From an uncultured Erysipelotrichaceae bacterium (GTDB lineage Bacteria > Bacillota_I > Bacilli_A > Erysipelotrichales > Erysipelotrichaceae): a stretch of DNA of 5,887 nt. This document shows positions 1 through 5,586 of the stretch, one piece after another (the first letter of the stretch is position 1; each line of letters opens with the position of its first letter). The stretch is taken from the NCBI GenBank assembly GCA_934692455.1, contig CAKUTY010000090.1, positions 1-5,887 on the forward strand, in the 5' to 3' direction. Below the pieces are notes generated by a model. That model did no database searches and had not been told where the DNA came from. It worked only from the letters and a program-made list of their open reading frames with translations. Position numbers and translations under genes: made by a program.

Positions 1-837
1 AGCTATGACTTATTCAATAAGATTAAACCCATCAATAAACAACTACCTGAATTAAATATTCAATTAGTAGATGATAAGGTCACTATCTATATTAATAGTC
101 CTTTAATGGAAGAGATTGTTTTAAAGCTATTGAAAGATAGATTTAATATCAATGTCTCTATCGCGTACTATGCAGAGGAACCTGAATTTGAAGTTGATGA
201 TGATATTCCTTTAGATGAAGAAAAGCCATATGTTCCATATACATATGAAAGGCAAACTATTTCTAACGAAGAACTAAACCGTGTCTTTAATAACACTTAT
301 AAACAAAAGACTAGGGTATATACCAAGAAGGAAGAAACTAAAGAAGAAAATAAAGAGGTTGTCTATAAAGAGATTATCTATATCGTTGATGGTTATAACC
401 TTTTACATACACTTAAAGAATATAGGGAAGAAGACTTTCAAATCTTAAGAGATAAGGTAGTTGATATGGTCTGTGACTTTGGTGGTTATGTGAATGCTCA
501 ATGTGTTCTGGTCTTTGATGCTTATAAGACAGAAGAAAAAAGAGCTAGGACAATAAACCATGACAACATCACTATTGTCTATACTAAGAACAAACAAACA
601 GCTGATGAATATATCGAAGTTAAAACTAAAGAATTAACCAAGGACTATAAGGTGATTGTTGTAACCAGCGATTATCTTGAACAATTAAGAGTCTTCGCCA
701 ATGGTGCTAATAGAATGTCATCTAGAGAATTCATTGAAAGATATGAGTTATTTAAGAAAGACTATAAAATTGAGCACAAGCCTAATCGTCCTTTGATGGA
801 ATTAAGGGAATTATTGGAAAAATTTGATTTTGATTAA
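1..837 (+). CDS. C-terminal part of translation-GTPase-like protein fused to NYN (YacP-like) domain, 5' truncated by window
   Basis: The frame is open from base 1 to the TAA at 835-837, so the gene starts upstream and 278 residues are visible; the ATG at 106 is only an internal methionine. Residues 1-60 look like domain III of EF-G/TetM-type GTPases (a beta-alpha-beta pattern ending in PLMEEIVLKLLKDRF and NVSIAYY). A charged, lysine/glutamate-rich linker follows at about 65-122, then an NYN/PIN-like domain at about 124-245. That domain has IVDGYN (128-133), VFDAYK (171-176), TADEYIE (200-206) and VTSD (221-224), which together supply the conserved acidic residues of a metal-dependent RNase-type site. 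Firmicutes are known to carry TetM-like GTPases with this C-terminal fusion; such proteins are often misannotated as tetracycline resistance. Domains IV and V, expected between domain III and the linker, are not visible. The NYN call is firm; the GTPase part is inferred from a short segment. Substrate unknown. Confidence 0.8.
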   Translation, partial: SYDLFNKIKPINKQLPELNIQLVDDKVTIYINSPLMEEIVLKLLKDRFNINVSIAYYAEEPEFEVDDDIPLDEEKPYVPYTYERQTISNEELNRVFNNTYKQKTRVYTKKEETKEENKEVVYKEIIYIVDGYNLLHTLKEYREEDFQILRDKVVDMVCDFGGYVNAQCVLVFDAYKTEEKRARTINHDNITIVYTKNKQTADEYIEVKTKELTKDYKVIVVTSDYLEQLRVFANGANRMSSREFIERYELFKKDYKIEHKPNRPLMELRELLEKFDFD

Positions 838-876
838 AAAAAGAATAGAATTGTTGTTATAGGGAGGACATTTCTT

Positions 877-1074
877 ATGAAAATTAACACTGTTGTTCAA
901 TTTGATGAAAAAGATGTAAACATTACTGATCTTGATGCTGAAATCAAAGCTGTACTTAAAGATAATAAAATCACTTTAAAAAGCGTTGAGGGAGTAGATG
1001 TATATGTTAAGCCAGAAGCTAAATACCTAGTAGTAAAGGTTAATGGCGAAACTAAAGAATACGTTCTTAAATAG
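877..1074 (+). CDS. Small DUF6465-like protein
   Basis: This is a 65-residue soluble protein with no signal peptide, no membrane segment and no cysteine. It starts at ATG 877, preceded by a strong AGGGAGG ribosome binding site at 861-867 with a 9-base spacer, and ends with TAG. It begins with VVQFDEKDVN and has a central VDVYVKPEAKYLVVKVNG stretch. This layout (short N-terminal strand, helix of about 15 residues, then YVKPE...YYVVNG-type strands) matches what I recall of the DUF6465 family in Clostridia, whose function is unknown. The gene lies 39 bases after the NYN-domain gene on the same strand with no terminator between them, so the two are probably cotranscribed. The strong hairpin at 1082-1111 ends the unit. 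The gene call is firm; the family name is from memory. Confidence 0.85.
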   Translation: MKINTVVQFDEKDVNITDLDAEIKAVLKDNKITLKSVEGVDVYVKPEAKYLVVKVNGETKEYVLK

Positions 1075-1081
1075 TCAACAC

Positions 1082-1120
1082 AATTAAAAGCACCTCGCGG
1101 TGCTTTTAATTATTTTTTAA
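1082..1120 (+). terminator. Rho-independent terminator, probably shared by convergent units
   Basis: A perfect 13-bp inverted repeat pairs 1082-1094 with 1099-1111 around a 4-base loop (TCGC). On the + strand it is followed by ATTTTTTAA, a good U-tract, so it terminates the DUF6465-like transcript. On the - strand the stem ends in a TTTT run but has no strong T-tract after it, so it would be weaker there; even so, it is the only terminator candidate after the transketolase operon. Bases 1110-1111 of the stem also form part of the TAA stop codon of the - strand transketolase gene. Confidence 0.9.
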
Positions 1121-2036
1121 TATAGTTCAATACATTTTCTACATTTAGACCGTATTTTTCTTTGATATCTTTACTAGGACCAGATTCAGTAAATACATCA
1201 TTTACGCCAACTCTATATAGTTTTCCATGATGATCTAATGAAGAAATTGTTTCAGCAACCAGTGAACCTAATCCACCAAGTACTGAATGATTTTCTACTG
1301 TAACTATTTTGCCAACAGATTGTGCTAAAGATAATATTGTTTCTGTATCAAATGGTTTGATAGAGAAAACATTCACCAATTTTCCTTTTAGTCCTTGCTT
1401 AGTTGCTTCTTCAAAAGATCTAAACGCCAAATCCGCGCTTGTCCCTTCATAAACTAAAGCAAAATCATCACCTAAGTCCTTAACTATAGTTGATTTGCCA
1501 AAAGCAAGCTCTCCTGTTGCAGGAAGGTTAGGCACGCTATCTCTTACGCAACGAATATAAACAGGTCCATCATATTCTAAAGCTAGGTTAATCGCAGCCC
1601 TTAATTCATCAGGATTTGACGGAACCAACACTCTTAAATTTGGCAGTACACGCATCAAAGCAATATCTTCATTAGCGTGGTGTGTGGCTCCGTCATACCC
1701 ACCATCCATACCTGGATGGGTTGCGATTAATTTAACATTTTCTTTTGCATAACAAATTTGTCTTAATTGAGTCCAAGCAGTTCCAGACACAAACATTGCA
1801 AAGTTCACATAGAAAGGGACTTTACCCTCCCTAGCAATACCGGCAGCGATAGACATAGCATTTTGTTCAGCAATACCAGTTTCAACAAAGTGTTCCTTAT
1901 GCAAAGTCTCAAATTTATTTGTAGTAGTTGATTTGGCCAAGTCACTATCAATTACATAAATATCATCTCTAGTTGAAGCAACTTCATTCAACATGTCACC
2001 AATTAATTCTCTTAATGTGATTGTATTGTATGCCAT
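1110..2036 (-). CDS. Transketolase, C-terminal subunit (split transketolase)
   Basis: This 308-residue protein is the pyrimidine-binding plus C-terminal half of a two-gene transketolase; with the N-terminal subunit it would transfer two-carbon ketol units between pentose, triose and other sugar phosphates in the cytoplasm. GIAEQN (54-59) carries the glutamate (E57) that activates thiamine diphosphate in this family. GATHHANED (116-124) and VYIRCVRD (159-166) are typical transketolase/DXS-family pyrimidine-domain segments. The C-terminal domain contains VENHSVLGGLGS (247-258). The length is normal for split C-terminal subunits. The ATG shares one base with the stop of the upstream half (TAATG), and GAGGAGG stands 7 bases before it, so the two halves are translationally coupled and expected in equal amounts. 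Catabolic partnership with the PTS genes is inferred from operon order; the acceptor/donor sugars are unknown. Confidence 0.95.
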   Translation of the reverse strand: MAYNTITLRELIGDMLNEVASTRDDIYVIDSDLAKSTTTNKFETLHKEHFVETGIAEQNAMSIAAGIAREGKVPFYVNFAMFVSGTAWTQLRQICYAKENVKLIATHPGMDGGYDGATHHANEDIALMRVLPNLRVLVPSNPDELRAAINLALEYDGPVYIRCVRDSVPNLPATGELAFGKSTIVKDLGDDFALVYEGTSADLAFRSFEEATKQGLKGKLVNVFSIKPFDTETILSLAQSVGKIVTVENHSVLGGLGSLVAETISSLDHHGKLYRVGVNDVFTESGPSKDIKEKYGLNVENVLNYIKK

Positions 2037-2848
2037 TATAATGCCTCCTCAATACGATTTAAATCTTCCATAGCAATTTTGTATTCTTCATCAGTCAAAC
2101 CACTTGAATGCCACTTACCAACATTTTCCATAAATGAAACACCCTTGCCCTTAACTGTATTTGCCACTATAGCAATAGGTTTGTCCGCAACCTGCTTAGC
2201 TTCATCTAAAGCCCTAACAATTTCTTCCATATTATTTCCATCGATTTCAATAGTATGCAAATTGAAAGCTTTCATCTTTTCTACTAATGGTTCAAGGTTG
2301 ATTATTTCATTAGTAGGATGAGTAGAAGACAATTTGTTGTAGTCAATAATGAAAATTAAATTATTTAATTTATTATGTGCAGCCATCATGATAGCTTCCC
2401 ACATTTGTCCCTCATCCATTTCGCCATCTCCAGCAATCGCATAAACACGATGATCCTTATCATATTGTTTTTTTACAATTGCCATTCCAACAGCCATTGA
2501 AAAACCTTGTCCTAGTAAACCCGTAGTAGCATCAAGCTCAGGTATATCTTGAGTATATGGATGCCCTTGAAGTCTTGAATTCAATCTTCTAAAAGTGTTT
2601 AATTCACTTTCTTCTAAAATGCCTTTTTGAACTAACTCCGCATATAAAGCAGGGCAAGCATGTCCTTTTGAAAGAACAATTCTGCTTCTATTTGGAGATG
2701 AATAATCAATATCCAATTCTGATATAGCAGTAACCAAATCGATAACAGATAACGCACCACCAACATGCCCTACTTTTGCACGATAAACCATATCAACAAT
2801 TCTTTTACGATTGTCATTAGCGATTTTCTTTAATTCTTTTACTTCCAT
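2036..2848 (-). CDS. Transketolase, N-terminal subunit (split transketolase)
   Basis: This is a 270-residue thiamine-diphosphate-binding (PP domain) half of transketolase. Visible motifs are GHVGG (27-31, the usual GHPG position), SKGHA (60-64), GHP (95-97), TTGLLGQGF (108-116), the diphosphate/metal motif beginning GDGE (140-143) with downstream asparagines (N163, N171), KGKG (233-236) and WHSS (246-249). All the expected cofactor-site blocks are present, so the protein looks functional. The start chosen is ATG 2848, which has AAAGGA at 2855-2860 six bases upstream. A TTG at 2863 would add five residues but would put that ribosome binding site inside the gene. It follows the PTS IIC gene by 53 bases that contain a hairpin, and overlaps the C-terminal subunit by one base. 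Confidence 0.93.
   Translation of the reverse strand: MEVKELKKIANDNRKRIVDMVYRAKVGHVGGALSVIDLVTAISELDIDYSSPNRSRIVLSKGHACPALYAELVQKGILEESELNTFRRLNSRLQGHPYTQDIPELDATTGLLGQGFSMAVGMAIVKKQYDKDHRVYAIAGDGEMDEGQMWEAIMMAAHNKLNNLIFIIDYNKLSSTHPTNEIINLEPLVEKMKAFNLHTIEIDGNNMEEIVRALDEAKQVADKPIAIVANTVKGKGVSFMENVGKWHSSGLTDEEYKIAMEDLNRIEEAL
2044..2050 (-). promoter_or_regulatory. Ribosome binding site inside the upstream coding sequence
   Basis: GAGGAGG on the - strand lies within the last codons of the N-terminal transketolase gene (Glu-Glu-Ala region), 7 bases before the ATG of the C-terminal subunit. With the one-base stop/start overlap it indicates coupled translation of the two halves. Confidence 0.85.
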
Positions 2849-2854
2849 ATATAA

Positions 2855-2860
2855 TCCTTT
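2855..2860 (-). promoter_or_regulatory. Ribosome binding site deciding the transketolase N-subunit start
   Basis: AAAGGA on the - strand, six bases before ATG 2848. It supports that ATG over the in-frame TTG at 2863, which lies just upstream of this site. Confidence 0.7.
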
Positions 2861-2863
2861 CAA

Positions 2864-2897
2864 TTAAGATGCCTGGTATAACACCAGGCATCCTTAA
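2864..2897 (-). promoter_or_regulatory. Intercistronic hairpin between PTS IIC and transketolase genes
   Basis: A perfect 10-bp inverted repeat pairs 2868-2877 with 2883-2892 around a 5-base loop. Four further pairs (2864-2867 with 2894-2897) follow past a single bulged C. On the - strand it starts four bases after the IIC stop codon and ends shortly before the ribosome binding site of the transketolase N-subunit. The sequence after it (CTTAATTGAAAGG) lacks a proper U-tract, so it is more likely an mRNA-stabilising or processing stem, or a leaky attenuator that sets the PTS to transketolase ratio, than a full terminator. The structure is seen; its role is inferred. Confidence 0.6.
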
Positions 2898-2901
2898 ACT
2901 A

Positions 2902-4173
2902 TTACCATTTACCTAGTAACTTACCAATAACGTTGAATACAATACCAATTAGGTTAAAGTCGGTTTCTGGGAAACTAGTTCCTGATAGACCAACGCTTTG
3001 CATGATTGGATAAATCAATGCTGGTCCTACAGAAATTAAGATACCTGTAACAAACGCACCTAGAACACAGCCTTTCCATCCACCACGTGCATTACCAAAT
3101 ACACCGGCTGTTGCACCAATAAAGAAGAATGGAATTGCAACTGGAATCATAACAGTAGTTCCTAATGCAGCCATGATAAACATGCAAATTAAACCAGCAG
3201 CATAAGCTGAGATAAAGCCTAATACTGTAGCAGTTGGAGCATATGGGAATACAACTGGGCAATCCAATGCTGGTTTAGCTCCAGGGATAAACTTTTCAGA
3301 AATACCAACGAATGCTGGAACGATTTCACCCAAGAACAAACGAACACCTGTGATAATTACATATAAACCACCTGTAAATGTTAATGTTTGCATTAATGGA
3401 TAAATCAACCAATGAACACCACCAGAAACACTTTCAACTACAGTTTGACCACATACGATAGCAGCAACATAGTAGAAGATACCTACTGATAGAGATACTG
3501 AAACGATATAATCCTTAAACATTGATAACCAACCAGGAAGCTTAATGTTTTCAGTACTATCCTTAGGATCGCCAACTTTAGAACCTAACCAACCTGATAA
3601 AGCATAAGCTAATGTGCAATAGTGGCCAATTGCGATTTCGTCAGAACCTGTAACTGCATTCATAGACTTTTGTGCAATTGCAGGATATATAGCAGCTGCA
3701 AAACCATGAATGATTGAACCAATTGCGATAGCAGCAACATCGCTTAAACCTAAAGCCTTTAATAGAATAGCTAATAAAGCACTTAAGAATAAGCTGTGTC
3801 CACCTGTTAAGAAAATGTACTTAAACTTAGTGAATCTAGCGATAATTAAGTTACAAACGAAACCGAATACCATGATTAATGCGATAACCATAGGGAAAGC
3901 AGTTTGTGCTTGTGCAGTAATAGCTTCAGAAATAGGTGTAACACCCTCTAATCCGAAAGCTGTTGAGAATAAGTATTGGAAACCATTCAACGCTGTTTGT
4001 GCAGCACCTGAACCAATACCGAAAATTAAGAAACCTACGATAGTTTTAATTGTTCCTGAAATAACCTTATCAGCAGGTTTGTGTTGGATTAATAGGCCTA
4101 CTAATGCCATTAAACCGATCAATAATGCAGCCTGACCTAATACGTCATAGACTATGAATTGTAAAAAAGCCAT
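2902..4173 (-). CDS. PTS system IIC component, UlaA/SgaT (ascorbate) family
   Basis: This 423-residue polytopic membrane protein has about ten or eleven hydrophobic stretches and is the sugar-translocating permease of a PTS, taking phosphate through the IIB encoded just upstream. Recalled blocks of E. coli UlaA are clearly present: GTIKTIVGF (40-48), LTGGH (122-126), AIGH (181-184), KLPGWL with a following MFKDYIVS (211-225), ITGVRLF (274-280), IPGAKPALDC (296-305), YAPTATVLGF (311-320) and GVFGNARGGW (357-366). E. coli UlaA is somewhat longer, mainly at the C-terminus, so this one is complete but compact. The start is ATG 4173, with purine-rich GAGGGGAG at 4180-4187 six bases upstream and 19 bases after the IIB stop. 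The substrate may be another sugar or sugar acid: the neighbours are transketolase halves, not ascorbate-catabolic enzymes, and some pocket positions differ. Confidence 0.95.
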   Translation of the reverse strand: MAFLQFIVYDVLGQAALLIGLMALVGLLIQHKPADKVISGTIKTIVGFLIFGIGSGAAQTALNGFQYLFSTAFGLEGVTPISEAITAQAQTAFPMVIALIMVFGFVCNLIIARFTKFKYIFLTGGHSLFLSALLAILLKALGLSDVAAIAIGSIIHGFAAAIYPAIAQKSMNAVTGSDEIAIGHYCTLAYALSGWLGSKVGDPKDSTENIKLPGWLSMFKDYIVSVSLSVGIFYYVAAIVCGQTVVESVSGGVHWLIYPLMQTLTFTGGLYVIITGVRLFLGEIVPAFVGISEKFIPGAKPALDCPVVFPYAPTATVLGFISAYAAGLICMFIMAALGTTVMIPVAIPFFFIGATAGVFGNARGGWKGCVLGAFVTGILISVGPALIYPIMQSVGLSGTSFPETDFNLIGIVFNVIGKLLGKW

Positions 4174-4192
4174 AATTTACTCCCCTCTCTTA

Positions 4193-4483
4193 TTATTGTT
4201 TTTGACTTTCAAAATACTTGTTTAGTTCTCTTTCTAGATAATCAACATCCATGATGTCTTTAACACCGATGACATAAGCAGAAGAATCTTTAAATTCATC
4301 AATTAAATCTTCCATGGTGATGATAATATCAACATTTTGTTGACCAGCAAATCCGCTAAACGCATCATGTGTAACATCCAATGGATACTTATTTTTATCA
4401 ATCAATTTATCAACCTTGATTTTCAGCATCATAGAACTACCCATTCCTGTACGACACATGATTAATGCTTTTTTGGTGTTCAT
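4193..4483 (-). CDS. PTS system IIB component, UlaB (ascorbate)/lactose-IIB-like
   Basis: A 96-residue cytoplasmic phosphocarrier that passes phosphate from a IIA to the substrate bound by the adjacent IIC. The N-terminal strand leads into CRTGMGSS (10-17); Cys10 is the expected phosphorylated residue, and the Gly/Ser-rich loop after it forms the phosphate-binding P-loop of this IIB fold. The second half, with VDIIITMEDL and YVIGVKDIMD, follows the UlaB pattern. The length matches stand-alone UlaB proteins. The start ATG 4483 has an excellent AAAGGAGGT at 4491-4499, seven bases upstream. The gene is followed after 19 bases by IIC. Upstream it lies one base from the ancestral stop (4485-4487) of the regulator/IIA gene, but 72 bases from the premature stop that gene now has. 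Confidence 0.95.
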   Translation of the reverse strand: MNTKKALIMCRTGMGSSMMLKIKVDKLIDKNKYPLDVTHDAFSGFAGQQNVDIIITMEDLIDEFKDSSAYVIGVKDIMDVDYLERELNKYFESQKQ

Positions 4484-4484
4484 C

Positions 4485-5578
4485 TTACTTACCTCCTTTC
4501 TTTATTTCATTTGTAGCTATAAAAGCTAAAATTTTTTCAATTGTAGTATCGTGTCTTAAAATATTAAGAAACTCTTCATCTCCCAAGAATTCCGACAAAT
4601 CTTGTAAGTTGTTGCAAGCATAAACACAGTATCAACAGGATCGTTGTTCTTATTTCCAAAATTTACGGGATTCTTCAAAGTAATTAATGACATGGCTGTT
4701 CTATTAACCCCAACCTTGTTTGTAGCATGTGGCAAGGCGATGCCTTTAGTAATCACTATGTATGGCCCTAATTCTTTCACATTCTCAATTGCACCATCAA
4801 TGTATTCTTCTGTAATAGAACCGTCGTCAATCAATAGCTGTCCTGCCTTTCTAACTGCGTCTTGCCAATCATTAACTTCAAGACCCAAAGCTATTGTTTC
4901 CTTCCTTATTAAGTCGCTTAGCATATAATTTTTTTCTCCCTTTTCATTTAGTAATAATGTTTTAATTTTCTCTATAAGTATTTCTTCATCTTTATTAGAT
5001 GGATATTTATTTAACAAATCCTTAAGCATGACAGCAGTTTTAGACATCTTTGTACTTTTAATATCTAATTTACCAACCAAATCAAGTCTATTGATAAAGT
5101 GTTTTATATCTATAATGTCTTTTTCCTTTAAAATAGGACTAACTACCACACTAGGTATCCTTGATTTTAACGGCACTGTTGAAATAATTAAATCTACATC
5201 ATTCAAGTATTTTTCATCTTTTAGTTGATGTTTAGCTAACTTATCAACTATTTCAAAATTAAAGTTTTCCTTTAGCCCCAAACTGAGTAACTCGGCTGTT
5301 CCAATTCCAGTTGCACAAACAACCAAAACCCTTAAGGGTTTAATTTGTTTGATGTCTCTTTTTATCGCCGTGCAAAAGTGCAACATTACATAAGCGATTT
5401 CATCATCACTAGGTATAATCACATCAGGTTCATTAACATCAATAATTACAGCCTTAACTATTTCGAATAAATCTTTGTAATTATTCTTTAATTCATCTTT
5501 CAAAGGATTATCCAACAAAATATTGTTCCTATTTCGATACTCACAAGCACACAAATGTTGAAATAAACTATTATTTAA
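4485..5578 (-). pseudogene. PRD-containing transcriptional regulator with IIB-like and IIA domains (BglG/LicR/MtlR type), truncated at 5' end and frameshifted near 3' end
   Basis: The longest uninterrupted reading stretch (TTG 5554 to TAA 4556) encodes 332 residues. It holds the end of a PRD (FQHL just before it, NPLKDEL at 16-22, DDEIAYVMLHF at 50-60 with His59), a GatB-like IIB domain with VVCATGIGT (78-86, Cys80), and a fructose/mannitol-type IIA domain with GIALPHA (271-277, phospho-His276). Proteins of this class sense PTS phosphorylation and activate the linked operon. Two lesions are visible. Near 4605-4616 the frame breaks after LATT: the family continues with about eight residues and then a LQDL-type helix, and LQDLSEFLGDEEF is found here in another frame running to TAA 4485-4487. 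Upstream, the helix-turn-helix region, PRD1 and the start of this PRD are missing; PRD-like sequence stops at about 5578 and an in-frame stop lies at 5609-5611. No convincing start or ribosome binding site is seen, and TTG 5554 sits inside the PRD. Confidence 0.85.
4491..4499 (-). promoter_or_regulatory. Ribosome binding site of PTS IIB inside the decayed regulator tail
   Basis: AAAGGAGGT on the - strand, seven bases before ATG 4483. It overlaps the last Lys-Gly-Gly-Lys codons of the original reading frame of the regulator/IIA gene, so the two genes were once translationally coupled. The frameshift now stops translation at 4556, before reaching this site. Confidence 0.85.
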
Positions 5579-5586
5579 AGAAACTA

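Noticed and set aside
1..837. Tetracycline resistance (TetM-type) gene
   Set aside because: Only a domain III-like segment is visible and domain IV, needed for ribosome protection, is not seen; the NYN fusion points to a different protein group.
2079..2321. + strand open frame of 80 codons
   Set aside because: It lies wholly antisense to the transketolase N-subunit, which has clear motifs, and its protein has no recognisable features.
2846..2863. TTG 2863 as the start of the transketolase N-subunit
   Set aside because: The AAAGGA ribosome binding site lies between this TTG and ATG 2848, so the ATG is the better start.
3710..4135. + strand open frame of 141 codons
   Set aside because: Antisense to the PTS IIC gene; its residues mirror the codons of a membrane protein, and there is no supporting ribosome binding site or family match.
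4644..5228. Two + strand open frames opposite the regulator remnant
   Set aside because: Both mirror the PRD/IIB/IIA reading frame, whose phospho-Cys and phospho-His motifs are clear on the - strand.
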